A stretch of 64,000 nt of DNA, from NCBI RefSeq assembly GCF_042477335.2, contig NC_091264.1, forward strand, positions 31,745,386 to 31,809,385. The letters are read 5' to 3'. Below the pieces are notes generated by a model. The model saw only the letters and a list, made by a program, of their open reading frames with translations, was not told the DNA's origin and made no database searches. Position numbers and translations under genes: made by a program. This stretch comes from Ovis canadensis (taxonomy: Eukaryota > Chordata > Mammalia > Artiodactyla > Bovidae). This document shows, in pieces, positions 1 through 36,769 of this stretch (positions are counted from its first letter, which is position 1; every line of letters begins with the position of its first letter).

Positions 1-2
1 CT

Positions 3-8639
<8,637 letters not shown>

Positions 8640-8640
<1 letters not shown>

Positions 8641-9470
8641 GACCTGGTGGGTGAGGGGCGCGCGGTTTGGGGGAACCAGGATGGAAGGCCGAAGAAGCCA
8701 GGGGCGCGCGGCAAGGTACGGGGTGGGGGAGGGGGCTAGGCCAAAGAAACCAGAATCCCAAGGCGCAGCGGGATAGGGGACTCGAAGACCGGGGGTGGAG
8801 GGCTGGGGGTGAGTGGGCGGAAGAAAACCCGGGCTCGGGGCGGGGGGCCGCGGCGGGGCTCGGGCCACCTCAGAAGCCGATGGGGGTCCCAGGGAGAGGC
8901 CTGTCTTTCGCCGAGCTAGGAACGCGGCACAGACGATGGCGACGGCGCTGGCGGAGATTTGGGCTCCGCCTGGGCCCCCCGAAGGGGTCGAGGCGGAGAG
9001 GCGGGAGGGGGCGTGTCTCCGCAGGCCTGGAGGCCGCAGGGGGCGTGGCGCGCGGGCCCCAGCGCCCGGGACGCCCGGCGGCCGTCAGCACCCCGCCCGC
9101 GCGCAGGTCCGCGGCCTCCCGGGCCCGAAAGGGCGGGGCCCGTCCCCCACCCGCTCGCCTCGGGGAGCCCCGCCGCCCGCCTGCCCCGAGCCGCCACTCA
9201 TTTCCGCCGAGCAGGGCGGAACACTGGGGGCCCCGGGGGAGCGCCGGGGCGGAGCCGCCGCTGCCACCTCGGCGACGCACGGCGCCTCCTCGCCGGCGCC
9301 GCCCTTTCCTCTTCCTTTTGGTCCCCCTCCTCCTGCCACCGGAAGTACCTGCCCCTCTAACCAAAGTCAGAACTGCAGACGACTTTAGAGGTCATTTACT
9401 CCCCCTCCGTGACGTATAGAGGGGTCGAGGCCAGGCGGCGGCTAGAAGTGAGACGGGGTGCGGGCCCCAG
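8640..9470 (-). promoter_or_regulatory. CpG-island promoter region of CUL7
   Basis: Very GC- and CpG-rich. It lies between the CUL7 start exon and the 3' end of MRPL2, where the CUL7 transcription start must fall. It contains an ETS-type site (CCGGAAGT, 9339-9346) and a CRE-like TGACGTA (9410-9416). No TATA box is evident. The long open frames on both strands are a by-product of high GC. Confidence 0.7.
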
Positions 9471-9598
9471 TCGTCGCCCTATATTTTCCTTTCTCCTCCC
9501 CCAACGGTTGTTTACTTCCGTCCCCTCCAACACCTGTCCAGTAATGTACCATCCTCCCCAGAAAAACCAGAAACAGATTTTTAAAAAATGGGGGCCAT

Positions 9599-9604
9599 TT
9601 TATT
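9599..9604 (-). terminator. MRPL2: MRPL2 poly(A) signal AATAAA
   Basis: AATAAA on the minus strand (tttatt on plus), 15 bases past the MRPL2 stop codon, giving a very short 3' UTR. Cleavage would fall at about 9575-9590, only about 110 bases from the edge of the CUL7 CpG island. Confidence 0.8.
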
Positions 9605-9618
9605 AGAGTCCAGGAATA

Positions 9619-14280
<4,662 letters not shown>

Positions 14281-14289
14281 GAGTTTGGC

Positions 14290-15010
14290 CAGACTCAGGC
14301 GTGCTCAGGACTCCACCATCACCTTTAGCCTGGCCGCCTGGCGCTGCCGGATGACACTAACAGGTCCCCGTGCCGTCGCTCCAACATGACGTAAAAAGAG
14401 GCGGGCCGAGAACCCGACACAAAGCTAGACACACATCTCCTTTCCTTCCAGAGCATAGTATAGCCAATCCCGGAGCAACTCTTGGGTCGCGTGACTAGGA
14501 AACAGGTCCCGCCCCTCGGAGCCGTCAAAACAATTGCCTCGAGCGGCAGCCATGATAGATTTAAAGGGGCAGTACCGGCAGGAGCGGCAGCCAGACCAGA
14601 CTGCGGGTGAGTCTTTGAGGGTACCTCTGGGGCTGAGAGTTGAGGTCCCGCTACGTCTTTGCTGCACTCCCGGAGAGATGAAAAAATGAACCCCTCCGAC
14701 TGAACTCACAGAACTCCAGACTCAAAAACTCCGCCCCCCACGATTCTTCCCGCCCCTCGGCATCCAGACAGACGGACAGACGGCCTGCCCCGCCCCCTGT
14801 GCTAGCGACTGACTCAGTAACCTCGGGATCGTCAGGCCCCACGTCTTTTCCCGCGGCGTGGACCTCGGTCGCCCACCCGCATCTTCTGCCGGCCCATTTC
14901 TCTCTATCCCCACCCTGGGCCTCGGCAGGTCAACAGCCTGGGACACTTCACCGCAGTCCCACGCCCGGGAGATCAACTCCCAGCGCCGCGTTTCGCTGCG
15001 ATCCCGCAGC
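14290..15010. promoter_or_regulatory. Divergent CpG-island promoter of MRPL2 (minus) and KLC4 (plus)
   Basis: The MRPL2 start codon (14280) and the first candidate KLC4 exon (ending 14606) are about 330 bases apart and point away from each other. The interval is CpG-rich and continues to about 15010. Visible elements are a CRE-like TGACGTAA (14387-14394), a CCAAT box (14464-14468) and an AT-rich gatagatttaaa (about 14553-14564) just before the KLC4 exon. Head-to-head housekeeping pairs usually share such an island (general knowledge). Confidence 0.75.
14560..14606 (+). other. KLC4: Candidate non-coding exon 1 of KLC4
   Basis: Ends at a strong donor (GG|GTGAGT, junction 14606/14607) inside the CpG island, and has the same orientation as KLC4. 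The first coding exon has an acceptor at 16192-16193, so an upstream non-coding exon is needed. A second strong donor, CAG|GTAAGA, at about 15497/15498 could end an alternative first exon. The start coordinate is a guess. Confidence 0.5.
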
Positions 15011-16193
15011 CGCTCACGGACCTGCCATTTTTCCCTGCATCATCGGGCTTCTGGGAGGCACCCTAAGGTGACTCCTCTCAGACTCTGTTAGTATGTGGTC
15101 ATAATAGACACAAAGCCATAGAAGTGACTGGGCTAGGAGTGACCAGGTCTTCCTTCTCACCCGTTCCCAGACACGCCCCTTGCCGCAGGTCTCGGATTAA
15201 ATCTCACTCCCTTCTTGGGAGAAAATAGCTCCCCAGGCTTGGAGTGGGAGGTTGGCTTGGGGAAGGAGGAAGGCCGTTGGCCGTCTTTGAAGACCTGTAG
15301 GCAAGGGAGGGAGGGCGTTTGTCCTGGGTGGGGCTCCATGCCAGGTCCTCTGGGTGGCTGTGAAGTGGTGAGGGAAGGGGTGGAAACGCTGGACTTCTGG
15401 ACTTTGGGCCGGGCAGATCCTTCTGAGTCCCTGGCTGCTTGAACTGAGTTTCTTCCGGGCTCCTGCCTGAACGCCACAACCAAGGGCTCTATACAGGTAA
15501 GAAGACTTCAAAGAAGAGAAGCAAGGCCCTTTTGAGGAAGTAGGAAGACAGCCTGGAAGAAACAGAGCTGACCAGGCATGGAGATGCTGGGCTTAGCCCC
15601 GCGGGTGACTCAGCCTGAACACCTTGAGCCTCTAGGCCCCTCTCATCTGGGTCCTGCGATGAAAGCCCCTCTCTTTTTCGTCTCCCTCTCTGTCTTGATT
15701 TAACTTTGAAACTTATTCCTTCCCCTTTTTGGAAAACACTGCAGTATTTTCTGTATACCTTCTGCCTGCTTTAACTCCATTCGCTTTGCAGCTCTATCAG
15801 ACACCTGCTGTGTTCTCTATGGTGCTGTCTCTCCTTTCCTGATTCCTTTTCCTAACCCAGACTCTCTCTTCTCCAGGTCCTTTTTTTTAAAAAATTGTGT
15901 TAATTCTAAATCCCTGCTGCTTCTCTGCACCTTTGTTCTTTCTACAGTTTTTCTTCTTTCAAGTCAATTCCTTTCCCTCTGTCTTTCCCACAACCTTAGC
16001 TTTGTGTCTAGTGTTGTTATAGGCTGTCTGCTCACTGGTCACTCTCCCTCCAATTAAACTTTAGGGTCCCCCTACCCCCACCCCTGCTATGGTCTCTTGT
16101 CCCTTCACTTGGATCCCTACTGCCCTCTAATCAAGGCACACAGCCACTCTTTCCTAATCTTTACCCCAGCTGAGCTCTGTTGTTTCTCTGTAG
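14607..16193 (+). other. KLC4 intron 1 (no gene seen)
   Basis: The first 400 bases are the rest of the CpG island. From about 15650 to 16100 the plus strand is rich in pyrimidines. No recognisable exon apart from the possible alternative 5' exon ending near 15497. Confidence 0.6.
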
Positions 16194-16217
16194 CCCAGGC
16201 AAGGTCCCCTGACCAGG

Positions 16218-28649
<12,432 letters not shown>

Positions 28650-29070
28650 CATTCAACTCACGCCCCACTTCTGCTGGGTCCCCCCACAGCCCTCACAGCA
28701 TTCCCTGTTGCTCCTGGCTCTTCCAGCCCCAAGGTGGGACAGTGAAGGGGGAGCAGTTAACCAGAAGATTGCTGCTGCCCTTAGGGTCTCAGCCCCCTCC
28801 TCAGGAATCCCCTTCAGGAAGGACCCTCAGGACATCCTCCCCCCACCCTGTGGTCCTCTAGAGTAGCTAGCTCTACTACTGGGGCCCCCAAAGTGGGTAA
28901 GAAGCGGGTACGCACCTCAGAGATGTAGCCTCCTGCTGGCTTTTCTGTCAGAGGGCTTGGGGCTGGCCAGCCCACCTGCCTTGCCCTGGCCTCTCTCGTT
29001 CCCTCTGCTGCCTCACTTCAGGTCCGTGTATTTCACTTTTCTTAAATAAAGGAATCAGGTAACCACTGAG
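28650..29070 (+). other. KLC4: KLC4 3' UTR with poly(A) signal
   Basis: Unique sequence from the KLC4 stop codon to a canonical AATAAA at 29045-29050. Cleavage is expected at about 29062-29075. The pyrimidine-rich 3' UTR contains no repeat. Confidence 0.8.
29045..29050 (+). terminator. KLC4: KLC4 poly(A) signal AATAAA
   Basis: AATAAA about 400 bases after the KLC4 stop codon, the first such hexamer in the 3' UTR. Confidence 0.8.
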
Positions 29071-30180
29071 CCACTTGAGTCCTGATGGAGAGGGCAGGAA
29101 GCAAGGGTTGCGTCGGGGCCCTTTACAGAAGGGCGCAGGGTAGTGATGGATGGGGCAGCAGGAGGAATGTTGCTTCTTGGGTCTCTCCTCTCTTCCTTCC
29201 CGTTTGTATCCTCTCCAGCAGGGCCTGCAGGAAGGCATCTGGGGGAAGGGGGAGGCCCACAACCCAAGGAGAAGGTGCTCTGGACTGGCTTGTCAGGGAC
29301 ATGTGGCGGCCATGTGGCAGGACCCTGGAGTCCTGGCGCCACTGCTCCTGGCCTGTGAGGCCCTCTGTGGCGGCCCCTCCTCCTCCCAGCTGCTTGGGGG
29401 AAGGGAGGTCTAAGAAGGCCTGGGGGGCCCTCCGGAGCCAGAGGGGGATGAGGCACTTACTATCCATCCCCTCTCAGCAGATCCTGGAGGCCCAGCAGCA
29501 GCTGGGGCCCATCTTCTAAAGCTTGACTCCTCCTGACCCGCCTCCTACACCCCTTGCTGCTTTCACAACAAAGAAAGAATGTGGGGGTGGTGGCGCTGGG
29601 GGGTGGGGGGTTCCTGGAACAAGGGCGGTACTGGGCCTCCCCACAGCTGGAGACTTGGCCATGCCCTGACAAGGCCCAGACCGCTGGAGATGGACTTGGG
29701 ATGGATTTGTCAGTTTAACAGCCTTCAGTCCGCTGTTCAGGGGCCCAGTCTCTCTCTACCTTTGGGTTCCGACTGGTCCAGAGCCAAACCAGACCCTCGC
29801 CAGCACTGGACCCCAGGCTACCTCTCTCCTGGGGCTCCACGGTAGCTCCAGGGTTACCTTGCTTGGGGACACCAAGGACACCATTCTGTTCTAGATCTTC
29901 CTCCAGATATCAGGTTGCTGCAAAGTGAGCCAGAGCCTACCCTTTCCCCTCCCACCAGAGAATTTGGGGGAACTATTGGCCACAGCCCTCAGGAAAGCCT
30001 AGAACCAACCATCTTCCCCAGGAGCCACAGAATCACAAAAGTCCCTTTAGGTCCCCTGAGTCCCTGCACACGAGGTGGTAGGCGCAGCATCCGCTCCCAG
30101 ACCTCGCTCAGGTCCCCACAGTCCCCCGGGCCTCCTCGACTCCATCCATTCTCCATCTCCAGACCCCTCCCCCAACTACG
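29071..30180. other. KLC4-PTK7 intergenic spacer
   Basis: About 1.1 kb of GC-moderate unique sequence. It has open frames on both strands but no homology I recognise and no clear repeat. A splice-acceptor-like tract ends at 29480, followed by a short frame ending TAA at 29516-29518. I do not call it an exon. Confidence 0.55.
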
Positions 30181-31100
30181 AGCTCCTCCCCACCACGGCG
30201 GGGAGGGGGCGTCAAGGGGGCGGGGCGCCGCGCGGCGCCCAGGCGGGGAGGGGGCGTCGTGGGGCGGGGCTTGGCGGCGGCAGCGGCGGCGGCGCGCTAG
30301 GACTCGGAGGTACGGGGCGCGCGCGGCTCTAGCTCGGGACGCCTCGGGCTCGGGCTCGGGCTCCAGCTGCGGCTGCTGCAGCGGCGCCCGCGCTCCGGTG
30401 CGCTCGGCCTCCTGGGCCCGCCGGGGATCGCTGACCGCGAGCCCGCCGTGCTCCCGCGCGCTCCCTTCTCCGACCCCACCGCGATGGGAACCGCGCGCGG
30501 AGCCCCGAGCAACCCCTGCCGGCTGCCTCTGCTCAGCGTCTTGCTGCTGCCGCTGCTGGGCGGTGAGTCCCGGCGAGCTGGGGAAGCGCGGGAGCCCCGA
30601 GGGCCGAGAGGGCACCGGGGAGGTGGGCTGGGGCGGGGCAGACACCGTGCGTGGGTCAGGGTCTCGCTGGGGTGAGGGGGGCGAGGTCCTGGCCGCCGGG
30701 AGGCGGCGAAGCCCTCGCGCACTCGGCCGGGGCCCCTCTTGCCCCGCGCCCGCGAGGACGCGTCTCTAGCCTCCCCAGAGTTTTCCCGGCCTGAGCCGAG
30801 AGTTTGCTCGGGAACTGCCGGGAGTTGCCGACTCCCGGGCTCGAGTGTCGCGTTTCTCTGCGGGAGACAAACGACTACCTCCCAGTTAGGGGGTGCAGCG
30901 CGGTGGCTGGCGGTGGGGGAGGCGGGGTCTCCCCGGCAGGCTGAGCCTAGGTGAGGGAGGCCGGCCCGGGGTCGGATGCAGGACCGACCTGCGGTGCGCG
31001 GGGCGCACGGAGCTTTGTTACCTACGCCGGCCCGACGCTCCCGGCTTCCCTCCTCCAAGTTCCTGGGCCAGGCTGGATCCCGGACCGCCCCGATGGTGAG
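30180..31100 (+). promoter_or_regulatory. PTK7: CpG-island promoter of PTK7
   Basis: Dense CpG sequence around the PTK7 start exon. Sp1-type GC boxes lie at 30216-30226 and 30261-30270, each preceded by an identical 17-base copy (30197-30213 and 30242-30258), so the module is duplicated with a 45-base period. There is no TATA box. Transcription probably begins at about 30280-30350. Large open frames on both strands here are composition artefacts. Confidence 0.75.
30484..30562 (+). CDS. PTK7: PTK7 exon 1: start codon and signal peptide (gene continues beyond right edge)
   Basis: First coding exon of the Wnt/planar-cell-polarity co-receptor PTK7, a single-pass membrane protein with seven Ig domains and a kinase-dead cytoplasmic domain (family knowledge). 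79 nt code for 26 residues plus one base, ending at a GTGAGT donor (30563). The peptide starts MGTARGAP and has a hydrophobic core LPLLSVLLLPLLG, a typical signal peptide and nearly the human sequence. GC boxes and the CpG island lie just upstream. No sequence resembling exon 2 (the first Ig domain, with its IKQPSSQDAL-like start) occurs in the remaining 33 kb, so the rest of the window is intron 1. Identity rests on this short peptide plus synteny with KLC4. Confidence 0.88.
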
Positions 31101-33049
31101 GGCGGAAGAAGGGAAGAGTGAGGGGCCGTCCCATCTCCGGCTCCCGGGCCTGAGCCCTGAGCCCACTCCCGACTGGAGTCGGATCTAGGAGCTGAGAGTC
31201 CCGGGCTGTCGCGGTGACTAATGTGTGAAGGCCGCTGCCAAAATCGGGCATGGCCGGCCTGCAAAGGTGCGGACGGGGTTGGTTCTGTCTCCTTCCTGAA
31301 TTCTCATTCTCTCTCTCCCCAACGAGGAAGGAAACTTTCTTTCTACAGACAGAAAGACAAAAAAAAAGAGTTCATTCTTGCTTCTTGAAGGGCCTCAGGC
31401 TTTTGATGAGGGTGTGGCCCCTATCTCTAGGGCCGAATGGACCCGACCCGCTTCTCCCCCGTCCCCACCCCCGCCTTTATTTCCTGACTTGGTCACACCT
31501 GAGAGTCGTCACTGAGGTGTTGAAGTGCTTCGGAGCAAAGCGCCAAGCTACCCGCATACCCCCAAACACTCTGGACGGGAAGTATACCTCCCCGCCCCGC
31601 ACCGTCCCCCCTTACAAAACCCCCTATCTTGGCGATGATCCTCCCAGCAGCCCTCTCTGGGGAGACTGTGCCCAGGAGACTTGGTCCTAGCTTATCACTT
31701 TCCTCCTCCTTTGAGGAGTGGCCACTGGGAGGCTGGAGGTGGTGGGTGGGTGGGTAAAGAATTGCCTTTTCTGAGGTCTCCCTGGCCTGCCCGCTGTTGA
31801 GGGGGTTTAGTGTTGATGGGCTTAACATCTCCCCTACCCCGGGTTGTAAAACGAGAGGTAAGGACAAGTCCCCTGAGTTAGTAGGAGGTGTTCTCTGAGC
31901 CGCCCTGTGTTCCTCCTGCTGCCTATGTTCCTTCTTCGGTGTGGGGTGGTCATGCTCATGGCAGAACCCACATCTGCTCCCAGAGGAAGTAGGGAAGTTT
32001 TTGCACAGCCAGGATGGGAGGGAGGCTGCCCAGCCATATGGGCTGGCAGCCGGAGCTCACAGGCTTCCTAGGTCTTCTAGGCTGTTGGGGTTTTGGTGTG
32101 TGTGGTGCCGGATAGGGCTGCCTCCACTGCTGAAGTTTCTAGAGTTCTGGGGGAGATTCTGGTGGAGACAGGGCTCACGTTCAACGAATGCTAAATTCCT
32201 TCCGTGAGAAGACAACCCTGATGTTAATCAATGTTAATCCGGTGACGGGTGTTTAGCGGAGGGAGGGGTCCTGGTCTGGGGGGAGTTAGGGCAGGCTGCG
32301 GGCTGGGGACTGGAGGTCTGGAATCTCCTCTGGGGGTGGGGAGATGTCTTGTGCTCAACAAAGGAACATTTTAATGAGAGCCTTAAATCAGTTCCACCAA
32401 ATGTGTCTTCGTGTGGAACCTGCCCGTGTGCTGTAAACAGTTTCGGCCAAGGCTGAGGCGCCTGCTGTCTGTCTTCTGGTGAAACCCGGGGGCTCAACCT
32501 ACCCCTGGACAGCATGACTTCAGGGGGCAACGATTTAAAAAAAAGTAGATTCCAGTAGGTTTTTCCATCTCATTGTTAAATTGTGTAATTAGCTGGAGAG
32601 GTAGTGAGACCCCACTGTTAATAAAGTAAGAGTAAGGGACCTAGGTTGGCTAGGTTTGTGGATTAGGCCATTTTGAAGTTTGGGTAATTATGCTGTAAAG
32701 GGCTGAGGAACTTTCTGAACTTTGAGGTCCCCATTGTGATAAATATGGTGGCAGAGGAGGAGGAGGAAAGGGCTTGATGTTTGAAACCTGGGCTTCTCCC
32801 CACCATCGGAATGGTCGGTTGCTGTCATTACCCATCTCTGTTCCCACCCTGGTCTCTGGGTTCTTTCCTCCAGGCTCTTGTTTCTTTGGAGAGATTGAGT
32901 TGTTCCGTCCTGAGATTATGCAGCCTGTAATTCAGGCCATTTATCAGTGACGGGCTTTTCTCAGATGTTGGGATGTATGGCGGGCGGGCACGGGTAATCT
33001 TTGCCCATCGCTTGCCAAAGGATCTAGTCAGACTCCTGGCATTTAGAGC

Positions 33050-33240
33050 AGGGTTGAGTGGTGGAGAGGGCCCAGGCTGTGGGGATGAAGTGTTTGGCAG
33101 TACGGCAGCTCGGATCCTTTGACAGGCCCTGTGGCCCTGGCAGGCTTCTTGACCTCACAGTTTGCCTCCTCTCTGAAGGGACTTACTTCCTGGAGTTGTG
33201 CTGAGGATTAAATGTAATGAAGTATATAAAGGGCCCCTTT
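33050..33240 (+). repeat. MIR SINE remnant
   Basis: Diverged MIR: cttcttgacctcacagtttg, then gtgctgaggattaaatgtaa. Confidence 0.45.
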
Positions 33241-33588
33241 CTTGTTCTTCCCTCTCCTGTGGTGTGCTGCCAGCATACCTTTCCAGCTTTACAGTCACCC
33301 CCAACAATAAGCATTTTCCACTTACCGGAGCTCTCCGTTCCAACCCAGCTAGTCTCTTTCCCATCCCCGAAAACACCCGGGGGTTCTCAGACCTTTCTTT
33401 CCTCTCTGGCCCATCTGGTATGTGCCCATCCCCACCTCCACTTCCTCCCCAAAGCTGTCCCCCCATCTCTCCTGCTAGAAGATGGATGCTTGGAGAACCT
33501 CTGGACCCATAAGCCATCTTCCATATTTTTGCCCCCCTTGGGTTTTTAACTTAATGAAGGGATTTACTTACTGTAGAATTCATTACTG

Positions 33589-33652
33589 TATCTTATTTAT
33601 AATAAATCCTTATCTAGGTTTATCTTATTTATAATAAATCCTTATCTAGGTT
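33589..33652 (+). repeat. Perfect two-copy 32-base tandem repeat
   Basis: The AT-rich unit starting tatcttatttataataaatc occurs twice head to tail (33589-33620 and 33621-33652) without a mismatch. Confidence 0.95.
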
Positions 33653-34076
33653 TATTAAAAAGTGAATGAAGCTTTTGGGTACAGGGCAGAGTGACCATTG
33701 GCAGAGGTAAGCAGCCCCTTTTCCTGCTAGGCTGTGTGTTGGGGGGCGGTCTTTGTGCCCTTTCCCCGCTTCCCTGGATAGGAGTTGCCTGCTCTACTGT
33801 GACCCAGCTAAGACACCTGATAGATCTTCCTTCCCTGTCCCTGAGCTGTCTGTTCTTTGTGGCAGTTTTATGAGTTTTGATGGCAGGATTTTTCTCCAGG
33901 AGTTCTGGGTTTGGGCATCCACCTCTACATAGGAAACTGACCTGCCTTGGAAAGGCTACTCTTGGGGCCTTGGGTGGGGGCTTGGGTTATCTACACCTTT
34001 GCTACTCGAAACAAGGTCCACAGAGAAGTGGCATTAGCATTCTCTGGGGGCGTGAATTGGAGTCCCAAGGTGCATT

Positions 34077-34284
34077 TAAAAAAAATTTTATTTTATATTC
34101 ACCTGGGCCAAGCTGTCAGTTGTGGCCACTCTTTGACTTTCATTGTGATGTGTGGGGCCTTTCATTTGCAGCAAGCCAACCCTTAGTTGCAGCATGTGGG
34201 ATCTTGTTCCCTGCCCAGGGATGGAACCTGGGCCCCCTGCGTTGGGAGCACGGAGTCTTAGCCGTTGGACCACAGGGAAGCCCC
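34077..34284 (-). repeat. CHR-type SINE splitting an older repeat
   Basis: A/T-rich lead, gttgcagcatgtgggatctt, and gaccacagggaagcccc at the head. The flanks (about 34000-34076 and 34285-34330) read as two halves of a MER5-like element (tggcattagcattctctggg / tgcattttaacaagctccct). Confidence 0.75.
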
Positions 34285-35740
34285 TCAGTCTGCATTTTAA
34301 CAAGCTCCCTGGTGACCGCACCAAAGGTTCTAGGAGTCTATCCTCAGCATCCCTCCTTGCATAGAAACTCAAGGGACAGAGGCTTCCTGTTGCAACAGTA
34401 CAAAGCACGGGCCCCAGATCTTGCACAGTATTTAAAGACTGACCTTAAGTAACTTTCAGTTCATTTGAACACTCTCCAGCGCAGTGTGTACACTTAAGAA
34501 TGACCTCCCTTTGGGTTGAGTTTGAATTAGGTTTTGCCAGGACATTTGTCCATTAAAGGTGTGACTCCAGAGGGTTTGCAACACTAAGTGTGAAGTTCAG
34601 TTCCTCGGGGAGCCTCAACTTTTCCTAAAGGAGCATGTGTAACATTTTACAATGAGAGCCGGTGGAGAAATCGGATTTGTTCGTCAGGAGTTTGGTCCGT
34701 AGAGGACTTTTCAGGAACATGTTTGGTTCACAAAGGGAGGCAGTGTCTCTGCTAGTCTGTAGCAGTTGTAGTTGTTAAAAGTTTTGGAGGATTTCATATT
34801 TTGGAGTGAGGCGGGTTTGGGTGGGTTGTGTATGTGTGTTTAAGCCAGTGGCAGCTTCTGTGAAGGAGAGTGGCCAGTTCAGACTCTAATATTTGAGCCA
34901 AGAGAAGTGTGGGACCAGGGCTTCAGTCTTTGGTGAGTCCCTGATGGAAGAAAGGGTCATTAAACCGGGTTGGGTATCCTTGGCCCGCGTCCCCGAGCCT
35001 CCCTCGGCTCTCCCTAACCTCAGTACATACCTCTCTGCTCTGTGGCCCTGGTGGAGCCACGTGATGGGGCCGCGGGCGCGGGCGCTGGCCTCGCCCACAA
35101 GCTGCCGGTTTGTCTCTCTCCCTCTTTGAGTCCTGTGCCACGCCCCCGCCCCCCAGCTGTCTGGTCCTTTGTCCTGAGGGTGTGGGGCTTCTGCCATGGT
35201 GGCTGGGGGCAGGTCCTGCCTTGGGGTTCTCTGAGTTCACTGCTCAATGCACAGTCAGCCCCGCTGAGCCCCCTGGCACTTTGGTGGAGCTGGCTGGCGC
35301 AGGAGCTGCTCCAGCTAATCAGTGGTTTGAGGAAGCCCTCTGTAGTATGTCACTTTTTCCATCCTCTTTTCTTCTCGGAGTTCAGGCCATTTCCCTCCCA
35401 GTAATGCTACACTGTGGGGCAGCTGTGGGGCAGGGAGGAAGCCGCGTCCAAAGGGCTGACCTATGCTGGTGCCTTCTCCCCTCTTGCAGCTCGGTTTGGA
35501 GTCCCCGAGCTCTTGTGTCCCTGTGTGCGTTAACTCCTAGTGAACGCACAGGTGAGTGGGATGCAGTCCACCAGGTCCCAGGTCTGCAACCTGCAGGCTC
35601 CAGGTCTCCTGCCAGAAGCTTAGACCCCAATGCACTGGACATGCACCTGCTGGCTTAGGTGTGCACGTAACTTCTGATAACTGGGTCCTGAGTCATGGGG
35701 GTAGGGATTGGGAATCACATGTTAAGAAGATAGGCGTTTG

Positions 35741-36155
35741 TGTGTGTTTCTCAAAAATGCAGTCCAGAGACCATCAGGGAATATAGTGAGAGGGCAGGTA
35801 ACCAGAGGTACTGGTTAAAATTTGAGTTGCCTGAGCCTTACTGCAGGTTTGCCCATCAGAATCGTGGTGGGGGAGCCAGAACATGTAGTTTATTTTCTCA
35901 TTTGTTATATTACATTAAAAAAAAATATTTTGGCCACACTTAGCAACATATGGAACCCTAATTTCCTGACCAGGGATCGAACCCATGCCCCCCTGCATTG
36001 GAACCGCAGGGTCTTAACCACTGGACCTTCAGGGAACAGGGATGTCCCCTATATTGTGTTTTTTGAATGACCAGTCCATAAAAGGAAATTGCGTTTTAAA
36101 AGAGCTTTCCAGGAGATTCTTACCTAAACTCAAGTTTGAGAACCAGTGCATAGCC
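35741..36155 (-). repeat. MER5-type hAT DNA-transposon remnant, interrupted
   Basis: Halves at about 35741-35912 and 36040-36155 carry words of the MER5A consensus as I recall it: gtttctcaaaaatgcagtcc at one end, and agctttccaggagattctta and aagtttgagaaccagtgca at the other. A CHR SINE sits between them. The orientation is tentative. Confidence 0.55.
35916..36036 (-). repeat. CHR-type SINE
   Basis: A-run, then ttcctgaccagggatcgaac and tcttaaccactggacc. It lies inside the MER5-like element. Confidence 0.8.
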
Positions 36156-36189
36156 ACAAGGAGAATTTGTCAGTCTAAAGCGGAGGTGG

Positions 36190-36363
36190 GGGGACTTCCC
36201 TGGTGGTGGTCCAGTGGCTAAGACTCTGCACTCCCGATGCTGGGGGCCCTGGTTAGGGAACTAGATCCCACATGCTGCAACTAAGAGTTTGAATGCTACA
36301 ACTAAAGATCGCGCAGCTAAGACCTGGCGCATCCAAATAAATAAATATTAAAAACAAAATAAA
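36190..36363 (+). repeat. CHR-2-type SINE
   Basis: Head ggacttccctggtggtggtc, body agatcccacatgctgcaac, A-rich tail. It is flanked by aaagcggaggtg (36177-36188) and aaagtagaggtg (36361-36372), a probable target-site duplication with one mismatch. Confidence 0.85.
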
Positions 36364-36769
36364 GTAGAGGTGTGGTGATAAAAAAGAGGTTGGTATTAAT
36401 GCTGAGGGGCTTAGGATGGGCCCAATTCAGTTTCAGGGTGTCTTCTATGGAGCTGTCTCAGGTGGGGTAGGAGGCAGGAAGGAGACAAGATGATGAAAGT
36501 CAGTTGAAGTATGAGAGACAACACTTGGTCAAGTGCTCAATAGATGGAAGAACGTTCCAGAGTGTGTAGGAAGGTGAGTTCACCGTGCAGAAACAAATGG
36601 GGGAGTGGGAGGGCTTCAGAGAGGAGAGAGGATTGACTTTGCTGGTAGCTGTAGTCCGCTGTGACCGATCAGAATGATGGAAAGACATTGATTGGATCAG
36701 GCGTCTGAAAACGTGGGTGCTTCTCTGCTAATATCACACATGGTAAAGGAAGAGAAGTGACACCCGTGG

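Noticed and set aside
8667-9419. 250-codon plus-strand open frame
   Set aside because: Same GC effect in the CUL7 island. Arg/Gly/Pro-rich with no domain and no splice logic.
14651-15071. Open frames on both strands downstream of KLC4 exon 1
   Set aside because: CpG-island composition, no homology, and no consistent splice sites joining to KLC4.
30297-31166. 289-codon minus-strand open frame over the PTK7 promoter
   Set aside because: Lies in a CpG island where stop codons are rare. Low-complexity Pro/Arg/Ser composition, no homology, and it overlaps the real PTK7 exon in antisense.
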